Shown here piece after piece: positions 10,191 to 18,656 of a DNA stretch of 64,000 nt. Origin of the DNA: Estrella lausannensis (GTDB lineage: Bacteria; Chlamydiota; Chlamydiia; Chlamydiales; Criblamydiaceae); NCBI RefSeq assembly GCF_900000175.1, contig NZ_CWGJ01000028.1, positions 124,001 through 188,000 of the forward strand, in the 5' to 3' direction. The notes below the pieces were generated by a model. The model had not been told where the DNA came from. It searched no databases and was given only the letters and a program-made list of their open reading frames with translations. The position numbers were made by a program, and so were the translations under genes. Numbering within the stretch: position 1 is the stretch's first letter; every line of letters begins with the position of its first letter.

Positions 10191-10837
10191 TGTCAAAGGA
10201 CACTCCAGGCGGCGCCGAAGAGATGACGCGCCTCTATGAGATGACATCCTTTGAAAGAGAGGCTTCTGCCCAGGGACACACTGCAATCGCAGGTGTGGAC
10301 GAAGCGGGCAGAGGTCCTCTTGCTGGTCCCGTCGTTGCAGCAGCAGCCATCGTTCCTCCGGGCCTTTATATTCCCTATATCAATGACAGCAAAAAACTCT
10401 CTCCTGCGAGACGGAAAGAGCTTTTTCATGCAATCAAATCCAATTCCTCTATCCTCACGGCAGTAGGCATAGTCTCCCCTGACGAGATCGATCGTATCAA
10501 CATTTACCAAGCGACACAAGAGGCCATGCGGATTGCTGTGCGAGCGCTTCCGCAAAAACCCGATATCCTTTTAGTCGATGGCATGAAAATAGGCGAGTTT
10601 CCCTACCTCCAGTGGAAAATCATTAAAGGCGACGCTCTTTCCCAGTCGATAGCAGCCGCTTCCATTATAGCCAAAGAGACGCGGGATGCGTTGATGGAAG
10701 AGTATGACAGGCTCTATCCCGGCTATGGCTTTCTGAAGCATAAGGGCTATGGCACAGCCATGCATCTTGACGCGATTGAAAAACTGGGGCCTTGTCCCAT
10801 CCATCGACGTTCATTTGCCCCTATAAGGGACTTTTAA
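10190..10837 (+). CDS. rnhB: Ribonuclease HII
   Basis: Cleaves the RNA strand of RNA-DNA hybrids and removes misincorporated ribonucleotides. The catalytic acidic residues sit in [16 protein letters not shown] (about residue 34) and in LLVDGM (about 126); [12 protein letters not shown] follows the first block as usual. Length 215 aa is normal. It overlaps rplS by one base (TAATG), so translation is coupled. The last gene of the run; a family A repeat lies 60 bases downstream. Confidence 0.96.
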   Translation: MSKDTPGGAEEMTRLYEMTSFEREASAQGHTAIAGVDEAGRGPLAGPVVAAAAIVPPGLYIPYINDSKKLSPARRKELFHAIKSNSSILTAVGIVSPDEIDRINIYQATQEAMRIAVRALPQKPDILLVDGMKIGEFPYLQWKIIKGDALSQSIAAASIIAKETRDALMEEYDRLYPGYGFLKHKGYGTAMHLDAIEKLGPCPIHRRSFAPIRDF

Positions 10838-10896
10838 CAGTCCCTGAGCGCTTTATGAATTGCCCATTCAGAAAGCAAACTATCCATATTTGACTT

Positions 10897-10952
10897 TATA
10901 CCGAAAGTGTCTCAAAACTTGGGATTTTGGCTTTGAGATACTTTCGGTATAG
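10897..10952. repeat. Family A palindromic repeat, short form
   Basis: A nearly perfect 56-base palindrome. Left arm TATACCGAAAGTGTCTCAAA, right arm TTTGAGATACTTTCGGTATA, with a short GGGATTTTGG centre. It is the best-preserved short copy and defines the family ends. Confidence 0.9.
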
Positions 10953-11124
10953 TATAGGCTCTTAGCGCTGATTTGGGAAACTGTCAAGCGAACGCATTCC
11001 CATTCATTCCATGGTTTGCTTCATTGGCGGAGCAGGCCGGCTGGACAGAGACGCGGTATTTGCCTCCCACATTTGGATGGGATACGGTATGACGAATTAC
11101 AAGCAGATTAGTGGAATCGAAGTT

Positions 11125-12159
11125 CTATTCCACCGCAAAGAGGATCACCGATTTCCTGGAGTTTCCATGGTCTGTCGACAAAATTGCCAGTACTTTGCCG
11201 CTTGGTGAAAAGGCAACCCCTTTCACACCTCCTTCTTCCGGTTCGTAGACATGCATATGGTAGGTGAGGGGATTGTATATTTCCAGTATCTGGGACGGGA
11301 TGAGAGGGTAGGAAAGCGCTTCTCCGGGCTGCCGCCTGAAGATTGCCACCGTTTTTTTGCCGGCAGCCGATGAGACAACCAACGTATGATCGAAAGGGTG
11401 GAATGCCAAAGAGTGAGTGAAGTGAAAGCCTGTTTCCTCCCCATGGAGAATTTGTATGGGTATCGGGTCGTACTCATCAGCTGCGGTGGGATCGTTAGCA
11501 AAGAGAATCACGGAATGGGTGGCATGACTTGTCGCGGCCAAAAGAGAGCCGTCGCTTGAAAAGGCAACACCGTCAGGCCGATCCATAAGGGAGAGAGGCA
11601 GGCTAAGAATTTGGCAGGGAATCTCATCGTAATGATTGTTTGATCTCTTGAAGAGGGCGACTGAATTCCCCGCTACATCGCAGACTGCTAGCCTGTTGCC
11701 TGCTGGGTTGTATTTGACGGTATGTGCGTTCCTGAGGCCTGCCTTTTTGCCGTGGATGACGGCCATAGCTTCCGACTTATAGAAACCACTGACTTCATCC
11801 CGTTCGTGGATAGTGATTTTATTTGAGTAGCTGGAGACGATCGCCAGGTGCTCTCCCCCTGGAGAAAATGAGAGGTCGTGCGGGTAGGAGAAGGCGGGAT
11901 GCCCTTTCATGATGAATGCCGGCTCCGGCGTCATCTTACTTATATCATTTTCAAATATACGGTAGAAAAGAATGTTGTTGCTTCTTGCATTGGCTACCGC
12001 AATGAAGTCGCCTGAGGGTGAGAAGGCAATCCCTTCGGGATGGTTGAGCTTGCTTGCCGCTCCCTCAATGGTATAAAGAGGGGGGCTTGAGATAATTTCC
12101 ACAGAGGATAAAAGGGCGGGGCAAACAGTCAAATGAAAAAATAGTATCAAAAGAAGCAT
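11125..12159 (-). CDS. Exported beta-propeller (WD40/YVTN-like) protein
   Basis: Enzymatic role not known. The N-terminus is a signal peptide (MLLLILFFHLTVCPALLSS), placing the protein in the periplasm or outside. The rest is six to seven repeats with the blade pattern GIAFSPSGDFIAVANARSN, seen again as DLSFSPGGEHLAIVS, VKYNPAGNRLAVCD, GVAFSSDGSLLAATS, SLAFHPFDHTLVVSS and GVAFSPSGKVLAILS. This is typical of WD40-like or lactonase-type propellers; no catalytic residues can be assigned. 344 aa. It reads in the same direction as queF upstream, 44 bases away, but nothing suggests a shared function. Confidence 0.75.
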   Translation of the reverse strand: MLLLILFFHLTVCPALLSSVEIISSPPLYTIEGAASKLNHPEGIAFSPSGDFIAVANARSNNILFYRIFENDISKMTPEPAFIMKGHPAFSYPHDLSFSPGGEHLAIVSSYSNKITIHERDEVSGFYKSEAMAVIHGKKAGLRNAHTVKYNPAGNRLAVCDVAGNSVALFKRSNNHYDEIPCQILSLPLSLMDRPDGVAFSSDGSLLAATSHATHSVILFANDPTAADEYDPIPIQILHGEETGFHFTHSLAFHPFDHTLVVSSAAGKKTVAIFRRQPGEALSYPLIPSQILEIYNPLTYHMHVYEPEEGGVKGVAFSPSGKVLAILSTDHGNSRKSVILFAVE

Positions 12160-12203
12160 TGCGAATCTCCCCGATCCCGTCTTAAAATTCTTGTGAAAGG
12201 TAT

Positions 12204-13028
12204 CTATTGCCTTATCTGCCTTGCGTTGTCAGCCTCTGTCTCAAAATTCGAGCGGAAAGGGTTGATGTCAAGCCCCCCACGCCTTGTGTATCTTGCGTAT
12301 ACAGTCAATGAATCGGGCCGACATCTCTCCTGAATATCGAAAAATACTCGCTCTACGCAGTGCTCGGCAAATCCTGAGTGGCGTCTAAAGGAGATGATGT
12401 ATTTCAGTAAGCCCTCGTGATCAATTTTAGGCCCTTTGTAGCGAATCAAAAGCGATCCCCAGTCTGGTTGTCCAGTCGCCAGGCAGTTAGATTTCAGCAG
12501 ATGGCTGTGGACCGTCTCGTCGATGTGAGCTCCTTCCGCTTTCAAGTGGTTTGGATTGAACTCATAATCATTAATGCTGATATCGAGAGAATCGAGGCAA
12601 ACGCCAGGGAGTTCATACGCCAGTTGGTCACGGGCTTTGTGGGCAGGGGTCAGAGAAACCTGAACGGACGCTCCGACAGCTTTGGAGAGATCCCTTACCA
12701 TGACCTCTCTGACAGCTTCGTATGAGGGGAAAATGCTTTGGTTGAATGAGTTTAGATAGAGCTTGAATGATTTCGATTCGACAATGTGTGGTGAAGCGCA
12801 GGGGAAAGTGAAGACGGCGATGGCGATCTCAGGCTTTCCCTTGGGTCCAAGCCAGGAGAGTTCCATTCCGTTCCATATATCGAAGCCGTCAAAAGGCAAA
12901 TTAGCGTCCTGCAGGCCGATTAAATCGCGCGCCAGCTTTCTCTCAACAGGGAACAGAAGCTCAGGGCAATACTCTTCCACATAATCGGTTTTTTTTCCCA
13001 AAGGGGCGGTTTTCAATCCGTGATCCAT
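12204..13028 (-). CDS. queF: 7-cyano-7-deazaguanine reductase (long form)
   Basis: NADPH-dependent reduction of preQ0 to preQ1 in queuosine biosynthesis. This is the two-domain (YqcD-type) QueF of about 270-280 aa. The thioimide-forming cysteine is Cys182 in SNCLATGQPDWGS with Asp189 seven residues on, and the E(S)KSFKLYLNSFNQ motif is at residues 84-97. RRGGLDINPFR near the end is also typical. GAGGTAG precedes the ATG at 13028 on the minus strand. No other queuosine gene is visible in the window, although trmD/miaA also serve tRNA modification. Confidence 0.95.
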   Translation of the reverse strand: MDHGLKTAPLGKKTDYVEEYCPELLFPVERKLARDLIGLQDANLPFDGFDIWNGMELSWLGPKGKPEIAIAVFTFPCASPHIVESKSFKLYLNSFNQSIFPSYEAVREVMVRDLSKAVGASVQVSLTPAHKARDQLAYELPGVCLDSLDISINDYEFNPNHLKAEGAHIDETVHSHLLKSNCLATGQPDWGSLLIRYKGPKIDHEGLLKYIISFRRHSGFAEHCVERVFFDIQERCRPDSLTVYARYTRRGGLDINPFRSNFETEADNARQIRQ

Positions 13029-13089
13029 GGCTACCTCAACTAGAGCGGTTTTGATGAAGGTTGAAGAACAAAAAAACGAGCCGGATGAT

Positions 13090-13245
13090 TATACCGACGG
13101 TGTTCAAAAATTTGGTTTTCGCAAAGCGAAAGCTCCTCTAGATTGAAAGATTACAAGTTACCTAATATTAAGGTGATAAGGTTAATTGTAATCTTGAGGG
13201 CTTCGTGACGTCAAAATCACAAATTTTGCGATACTTTCGGTATAG
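13090..13245. repeat. Family A repeat, full-length form (about 156 bp)
   Basis: Outer ends TATACCGACGGTGTTCAAAA and GCGATACTTTCGGTATAG enclose a second palindrome: AGATTACAAGTTACCTAATA on the left and AAGGTTAATTGTAATCTTGA on the right. Two nested inverted repeats in one element is the full family A layout. It lies in the divergent region between queF and the next gene. Confidence 0.85.
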
Positions 13246-13338
13246 GGACAAGCTCAACGCAAATACTATGCCATGGACTCTTGGAGAAAGTAAACGCTTT
13301 TCTTTATAAATCCTTAATTCGCTGCTGTTATATTATAT

Positions 13339-13368
13339 TTGTTATAAGAAAAAAGGTTGTAGTATAAT
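13339..13368 (+). promoter_or_regulatory. Candidate sigma-66/70-type promoter
   Basis: TTGTTA at 13339-13344 and a perfect TATAAT at 13363-13368 are separated by 18 bases, 28 bases before the ATG at 13396. It would give a short leader for the coiled-coil protein gene. Confidence 0.6.
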
Positions 13369-13395
13369 ATAAAAGAGTAATTAGCGGGGTTTATT

Positions 13396-14226
13396 ATGAA
13401 TCCAATGAGAAACAACACGTTCCTTCATTTGAAGCAATTTGCAGATCATCAAAATGTGCAAATCGCGGCGGTCTCCAAAAAAGAGTCTTACCTCGAAGAA
13501 AAGGGAGAGCTCGCACTGGGAGGAGATAAGGCTGTCATCACCTTAAAAAAGCTTGATATCGCCAACCTTCCTTCCGAGAAGTTACGTAAATATCACGAAG
13601 AAGGCAGAATTGCTTTCATTTTAGACGGTGGGTTTGTTCAGTTTAACAAAACATTCGCCGAAGCTAATCTTTGTGATTTGGAAGTGTGCCACTTGAAAGT
13701 GAAGCCTGCCAAAAGCGCAGAGCTTCAAGAAGGGGAGGTACCTCCTGAGCATGAGATGCTGATAAACGTTGCGATCACTCACCTAAACCAGGAAGAGTAC
13801 GATGAAATCATGAATGTATGCCACGAGATCTTGGCATCTTTCAAACAGGAGAAGTCCGATGAGAAAAAACTTCAGGGGAAAGTAAAAGTTTCCGAGATCA
13901 ATTATGACTCCTCTGTCAGACAAGCTCTCCGCAAGCTGCTCATGAAAAATGTTTTAGATCAGATGACCGATATCACCCAGCGCTACATCGAAAGTATGGA
14001 GCGTAACCGTGAAGAGCAGCGGGCAGAGCAGGAAGCGGACGCCAAGAGGCAGCAGGACTTGAAAGAGCGCCTGAGCCGTGAACGTCTTAGCGATGAACGT
14101 ATCAAAAAGGACATCGAAGTGAAAACAATCGAGGGCACAGAGCTGAAAGAGACCACGATCAGTGATGAAAAGAGGGAGGCTCTCGAGCGTAAAACAGGCA
14201 AGCCCATCGGCGAGCATCAAGCGTAA
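13396..14226 (+). CDS. Conserved-type hypothetical coiled-coil protein
   Basis: I do not recognise the family. 276 aa, no signal peptide and no membrane segment. The N-terminal 150 residues look globular (DKAVITLKKLDIANLPSEKL, GRIAFILDGGFVQFNK). From about residue 150 it is strongly charged and helical, with a long probable coiled coil (SMERNREEQRAEQEADAKRQQ, residues 197-217) and a Glu/Lys-rich tail. The gene has its own promoter candidate upstream and a strong terminator 30 bases downstream, so it is a single-gene unit. Both make it a real, expressed gene. A role as a chaperone-like or secreted protein would be speculation. Confidence 0.75.
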   Translation: MNPMRNNTFLHLKQFADHQNVQIAAVSKKESYLEEKGELALGGDKAVITLKKLDIANLPSEKLRKYHEEGRIAFILDGGFVQFNKTFAEANLCDLEVCHLKVKPAKSAELQEGEVPPEHEMLINVAITHLNQEEYDEIMNVCHEILASFKQEKSDEKKLQGKVKVSEINYDSSVRQALRKLLMKNVLDQMTDITQRYIESMERNREEQRAEQEADAKRQQDLKERLSRERLSDERIKKDIEVKTIEGTELKETTISDEKREALERKTGKPIGEHQA

Positions 14227-14255
14227 GATTTGATCCTTCCTTCATGGTACATGCT

Positions 14256-14286
14256 AAAAATGCGGCTCAATTGCCGCATTTTTTTT
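14256..14286 (+). terminator. Rho-independent terminator
   Basis: An 8-base perfect stem, AATGCGGC/GCCGCATT, with a 6-base loop, followed directly by eight T residues. It ends transcription of the coiled-coil protein gene. Confidence 0.9.
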
Positions 14287-14312
14287 GTATCTTGCTTTCG
14301 GCTCCCTTTCTA

Positions 14313-14464
14313 AGAGACTGTTAACCTATTCGGAGTTCTTCGAATAGGGAGGATTATTGTGACCGCTTTTCGATCTCGTGCGAGAGCTGATACTGCCTCC
14401 CAATGAATCGGAAAGGGGTTCAAAAGATTTAAAATCACCAGGACTGAATTCGTTGACAGTCTCT
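14313..14464. repeat. Family B repeat, full-length (about 152 bp)
   Basis: Left end AGAGACTGTTAACCTATTCGG and right end CTGAATTCGTTGACAGTCTCT are inverted copies of each other with few mismatches. The interior is diverged from the B copy at 44037, but the length is the same. A degenerate family A copy begins 13 bases to the right. Confidence 0.7.
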
Positions 14465-14477
14465 AAAAGCTTCTTTG

Positions 14478-14616
14478 TATGCCGGAATCGATTCAAAATT
14501 TGGCATGAGAGCATTGAAAAAGCCTTGGGATTGAAAGTCATCCCATGTTTCAAAATCTTTCATTCTTGGGGAGCTTTTTATGTGCTGAAACCCAAATCGT
14601 GAGACAATATCAGTAC
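14478..14616. repeat. Degenerate family A repeat, full-length
   Basis: TATGCCGGAATCGATTCAAAA on the left and CCCAAATCGTGAGACAATATC on the right are diverged family A ends. The interior keeps GAGAGC, TTGGGATTGAAAG and CATTCTTGGGGAGC, which correspond to the arms of the full element. Two short opposite-strand frames over this element are not genes. Confidence 0.55.
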
Positions 14617-14770
14617 GATCTGAATTTTGATTTCAACACTTCTGTTTTTCTATGGCTAATCAAATCGATTATCTAATAATCTTAATTAAAACTTTGCAAT
14701 AAAATATTGATCTTGTTTATCATTGGACAAGTGCATGTATTATTAAAAACTGAATTGTTGAGGTTTTTCT

Positions 14771-15862
14771 ATGGTTCATTCGCTTACTGCTCCATTCTTA
14801 AGTTTGGTCAATAAGGGTCTAACATCCATTCCTTCCAGCATAGTGGCCGACCACTCCGATGTGACCGAAGTGATTCTCGACGGAAATCCCCTAGGCAACC
14901 TAAGCACTGCTATTTTAAATTTTCCCAAAATCTCCTCTCTGAGCCTCAACAATATCCGCATGACGGAATTTCCGTCGGACCTGGGAACATTGAAGCATCT
15001 TAAGGTTCTCAAGATCAATGAGAATAATATGGAGATGTTGAATGAATCTATAGGAGAGCTTGATGAGTTGGAAGTTTTGGAAGTGGAAAGATGCGGCCTG
15101 AAAGTCATCTCCCCGCTGATCGACCGGTTGAAAAACCTGAAGGTTTTGAAGCTTAGCGGCAATGAGCTCACCGAGATCCCTGATGAGATTTGTAAGCTGG
15201 AATCATTGAGAGAGCTTCATCTCAGCCATAATCTGATTACAAAGTTGCCGGAGAGCCTCTCTTCGTTGCAAAACCTGGAAGTGTTGAACCTTTCCTTCAA
15301 CCATATCGATACGCTTCCTAGGGCGATAGGAGCTATGAGGGCGCTGAAGAGGCTGTATCTTACCGCGAACAGGCTCTGGGGTGAGTTTCCGGACTCAGTG
15401 GGTGATTTGGCCTCTCTTGAAGTATTGGCTGTCAGCAAAAATGCGATCGAATCACTGCCTTTTTCGATGGGTCGTTTGGAGGCTTTGAAAGAGCTTAGGG
15501 CTGAACGTAATCAATTAAAATCCCTGCCCGCCGAAATTACTAGCCTGCCCCACCTGCGCGCTCTCAGCCTGGCAGGCAACCCACTTGCGAAAAATGATGA
15601 GGTCATCAAACCCGGCTTTCCCTCCTTAGTCGATCTGGCTCTTACCTATCTTTTAAGGGCGCCCACGGGGGATATCACCCAGCTTACCGAAGACCTGCAA
15701 GATGATTTGGCTGAACCGCCAGTTACTTGCAAAAGTTGCAAGAGGCTATTCTTTGAGAGAAATCTGTATCGTGTACTTACGATCAAGAGGCTGTTTTCGC
15801 AAAATATTCCGCTGCTGTCTTACTGTTGCGTTCAGTGCAACACCCGAGCTAAGGGTACCTAA
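14771..15862 (+). CDS. Leucine-rich repeat protein with C-terminal Cys-pair tail
   Basis: Function unknown; LRR proteins usually bind other proteins. From about residue 25 to 285 there are about eleven repeats of roughly 23 residues with the bacterial LPxxIxxLxxLxxLxLxxNxL pattern (for example LKVLKLSGNELTEIPDEICK). No signal peptide and no transmembrane segment. The last 45 residues carry two cysteine pairs, Cys320/Cys323 and Cys353/Cys356, spaced like a small zinc ribbon. In obligate intracellular bacteria such proteins are often secreted effectors, which here is inference. The stop codon is followed within two bases by a family B repeat. Confidence 0.85.
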   Translation: MVHSLTAPFLSLVNKGLTSIPSSIVADHSDVTEVILDGNPLGNLSTAILNFPKISSLSLNNIRMTEFPSDLGTLKHLKVLKINENNMEMLNESIGELDELEVLEVERCGLKVISPLIDRLKNLKVLKLSGNELTEIPDEICKLESLRELHLSHNLITKLPESLSSLQNLEVLNLSFNHIDTLPRAIGAMRALKRLYLTANRLWGEFPDSVGDLASLEVLAVSKNAIESLPFSMGRLEALKELRAERNQLKSLPAEITSLPHLRALSLAGNPLAKNDEVIKPGFPSLVDLALTYLLRAPTGDITQLTEDLQDDLAEPPVTCKSCKRLFFERNLYRVLTIKRLFSQNIPLLSYCCVQCNTRAKGT

Positions 15863-15863
15863 G

Positions 15864-15912
15864 AGCCTGTCTTAAAAACTCAAATCATACGATTTTAAGT
15901 TTTATGAGAGGA
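15864..15912. repeat. Family B variant repeat
   Basis: AGAGCCTGTCTTAAAAACTC followed by AAATCATACGATTTTAAGTTTT. This is the B variant whose end reads AGAGCC(T/C)GTCTTAAAA, with the same ATCATACGATT centre as other B copies. It starts right after the LRR gene stop codon. Confidence 0.6.
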
Positions 15913-16041
15913 TCTAGAGATCGTTGACGATTTGGTTTCTGTTGATTTGGGGATTCTTTTAAATCAATTTTCGATTCATCTTTGGGAATCAATACCAGCC
16001 TCCTTAAACAGCCACTACGCGATTTGTTTCGAAGAAGGTGT

Positions 16042-16111
16042 GCTTCAGGTAACAAAACTTGGGACATTGGCGCTACGGGGTGGAAACCAATGCATTCACG
16101 TTACCTGAAGC
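16042..16111. repeat. 12-bp inverted repeat between converging genes
   Basis: GCTTCAGGTAAC at 16042-16053 and GTTACCTGAAGC at 16100-16111 are perfect inverted copies separated by 46 bases. It does not match family A or B and has no T-run, so it is not a classic terminator. Confidence 0.5.
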
Positions 16112-16129
16112 GCATGCGTTTTTTGAATG

Positions 16130-18172
16130 CTATACTTGTTCGTATTCCTCTTTTGTGATGATGCCTAAATAGTCGAAGCTCTCCTGGAGAAAGGGGCCCA
16201 TCTGCTTCCAGGCGTTTTCCGGGGCTATTTTTTCTTCCAGCGTGTGCTCTCCCGCCTCTTCAACGACGTCGGAAGTGAAAATTCCCGGCAGAATGCGGGC
16301 GGTGGGCGTTCGGTTCTCTACAAAAGCCTTCATAATGTGATAACTCTCTACATCCACAGAGTTAACTTCCTTTGCGGCCGCATCATGAAGCCATGCTTTG
16401 TTTTCAACGAGCGGCGAGTCTACGGTGATGTTTCTCTGCCCAGCTATAGCCTCAAACCGGCTAAAGGGGACATCCATAACCATCCTTGGATCAAGATCTA
16501 TCTCCGCCTCTTGGTACATAGCCCCTGTCAACAGTTGATAGGAGGAGACATCAGCGCTTTTGCTAAGAGATCCTCCAGCTCCTACAGTGAACAGGTTTTC
16601 AACGCCATTTTGCATCAGTTTTTCTGTGACGTTTCCAGCCAGACTTCCATTCGGCATGCGCATGCCCATAATGCCTATCTGCCCTCCCTCTTTGCTGGGT
16701 ATGGCAACGTAGGAATATTTAATGCTGCCCACTTCCGAAGTGGTGAGTGTGAGGCCGTTGCGCTCGAAGATTCTTTCCACTTGCGAGTCTCTATCTTTAC
16801 CAAAGGATACTGACTCCATCTCCTCCGGAAACAGCCTTGCAGCTAGAGCTTCGACGATAAGGGAGCGGTTGCCGATAAAGCAAATGGAAGGAGGGACTTC
16901 CAAAGATTTTAAATTGCGGTCGAGGTTATCGAGCAAATCCTTTTGGGCGATGGAAAATAGCCCTCTCACCCCAACTTGTGTAAGGTCGATGCCCGCGAAC
17001 TTTAACTGAATGAGCTGGTGGAACAGCTTTGATGAATTGGAAGCTCCTGTAATGATAACTTTGGCATCATTGGGGTTTTCCGGGTTCTCAAAATAGTAGT
17101 AGCGGTTGGATGTGCGACCAGCCAGCTCTCCTTTCATTACATACCCGAGCTCTTCATAGTAGTGGCGCATATCCTTTTCAGGACCGATGAAAACTTCTAT
17201 ATTTTTGCCGGTTCCTCCCCGAGGCTCATGCCCGGAGACAAACTTCATGCTCTCTACCGCTTTTCGTGCCAGACGGACATCCAGATATCCCTCCGGATTC
17301 ATGATATGCTCGCTTGTTACATCAAATTCCATGATATAACGCGGGATCTCCTCGCCTCTCTCATACTTTTCTTTTATGCTCATCTGATGAATGCTGGAGG
17401 GGGCTCTAGGGGCTACTTGAGGATGTTTTACGGCGTAAGACATGGACTTGGAAAAAACTTCCTTATTGAGGTCTTTGATGATCTCCTCGCTGTTCGCAGA
17501 GTCCTTTCCGGATGTTTTGATAAAATCGGTGGCTGTATCCAGCATCAGTTGCTCGAGTATTTTCATCCCTTCTTCCGGCGTCAACTTTTTCTCAGGCTCG
17601 ATTAACATCTTATTCGACAGGCAGCCCAGCAGCTGGACATAGAGATCGCCCTCTTCTTTTTTATCCAAGCCATAATGTTTGGTGATGAGTTCACTCGTTC
17701 TGTCGACGGCTTCACCACGCTCTTTAATGAAGAGTCTTAGCGTTGCGGAGGGGTGGACCCATTGCTCTTTGCCCTCTGGCACGAATACGATATTGGCTAC
17801 GGCGCTGCTTAGCGATTCGATTAGTTTAGCATCGTGCCCTCCATCGTCGCCGAGATTTAACTTCAGCTGGGCGTGCGTTTCAATACGGTTCATCAATTCA
17901 CTTTTTAGATCACTATCGCGCGGCAGCATGGCGATATTGGCGAGTTCGCCTCCGAAGATTTTTGCTATCAAGCGACCATCATTCTTGGAGAAGCGGAGTC
18001 CGGCTTCGCGGAAAGATTCGTTCACCGCGGCACAAATTTTTTCAATTTGCTCATCAGAAATTGTGTAGGTCTTTCCGTGAACGACGGCACCTGCTCTTTC
18101 TGCAAGTTTGGCATTGTAGTCATAAGGTTGACTACCCCCACTTTGAAGACTGGATCCAGAATTTTCGATCAT
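16130..18172 (-). CDS. Large unknown protein with nucleoside-phosphorylase-like C-terminus
   Basis: 680 aa, no signal peptide or membrane segment. The first 270 residues are mostly helical and unrecognised. From about residue 400 the sequence follows the phosphorylase (PNP/UDP) fold: IGIMGMRMPNGSL, then GVENLFTVGAGGSLSKSADV (about 515-535), and near residue 600 VNSVDVESYHIMKAF, matching the base/ribose-binding VDMExxA motif of that family with Val for Met. The fold call is moderate; catalytic activity cannot be claimed. The ATG has GGAGG upstream, and TATAAT lies about 30 bases before it on the minus strand. A dedicated nucleotide-related effector or scavenging enzyme is possible. Confidence 0.7.
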   Translation of the reverse strand: MIENSGSSLQSGGSQPYDYNAKLAERAGAVVHGKTYTISDEQIEKICAAVNESFREAGLRFSKNDGRLIAKIFGGELANIAMLPRDSDLKSELMNRIETHAQLKLNLGDDGGHDAKLIESLSSAVANIVFVPEGKEQWVHPSATLRLFIKERGEAVDRTSELITKHYGLDKKEEGDLYVQLLGCLSNKMLIEPEKKLTPEEGMKILEQLMLDTATDFIKTSGKDSANSEEIIKDLNKEVFSKSMSYAVKHPQVAPRAPSSIHQMSIKEKYERGEEIPRYIMEFDVTSEHIMNPEGYLDVRLARKAVESMKFVSGHEPRGGTGKNIEVFIGPEKDMRHYYEELGYVMKGELAGRTSNRYYYFENPENPNDAKVIITGASNSSKLFHQLIQLKFAGIDLTQVGVRGLFSIAQKDLLDNLDRNLKSLEVPPSICFIGNRSLIVEALAARLFPEEMESVSFGKDRDSQVERIFERNGLTLTTSEVGSIKYSYVAIPSKEGGQIGIMGMRMPNGSLAGNVTEKLMQNGVENLFTVGAGGSLSKSADVSSYQLLTGAMYQEAEIDLDPRMVMDVPFSRFEAIAGQRNITVDSPLVENKAWLHDAAAKEVNSVDVESYHIMKAFVENRTPTARILPGIFTSDVVEEAGEHTLEEKIAPENAWKQMGPFLQESFDYLGIITKEEYEQV

Positions 18173-18656
18173 ACTAACCTCCGTGTTAGAGATCTGTTCC
18201 TATTATAATCTATCTATGTTAAAGAACTCATTTAAATTTATTATGAAGATTGTCTGTTGTAAATATTAACGTTCTTTTTAATAGTTATTTAATAATACAC
18301 GAGGTGATCAGAGCTTCCGAAGGTATAAGGCACTAATGCCTTGTTGAAATCTTTTTTAAGAGTAAGTGAGGTGAGAACCGAACTCTTTGACGCGTGTCAG
18401 AAATGAATGGCAATTGTTTTTAGTGAGTGAGAAGTGGTATTTGGTGAAAACGAGGGGGATAAGGGTAAAGAATCTGGCGTGGCGCTTTGAGAAAGCTCCC
18501 CACGATGGAGCCATGGCAAATCACCTAATATTAGAGCTATGAGGTGCGTTGCCATGGCTTGGGTGCGAGAACTTTCTCTTTGTCCAAAATTAAATTTTCA
18601 GAAGCCTTCGATATAGCCCGGAATGAAGGGCCCTTGAAAAGGGGGAGAAAAGGAGG
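18173..18656. other. Intergenic region with promoter and degenerate repeat
   Basis: The left 60 bases hold the TATAAT box for the 680-aa protein gene, read leftward. The middle (18250-18460) shows nothing recognisable. The right part holds a diverged family A copy, listed separately. Confidence 0.5.
18470..18627. repeat. Degenerate family A repeat, full-length
   Basis: The internal palindrome is well kept (GAGCCATGGCAAATCACCTA facing ATGAGGTGCGTTGCCATGGC), flanked by GAGAAAGCTC and GAACTTTCTCTTTG. The outer ends (CCTTCGATATAG on the right) are decayed. The size agrees with other full copies. Confidence 0.6.

Noticed and set aside
10897-10952. Reading the family A palindrome as a transcription terminator for rnhB
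   Set aside because: It has no T-run on either strand, and identical copies occur where no transcript should end. It may still affect transcripts, but the primary call is a repeat.
14326-14602. Opposite frames of about 75 codons on both strands
   Set aside because: They coincide with the B and A repeats at 14313-14616, whose palindromes open frames by chance.
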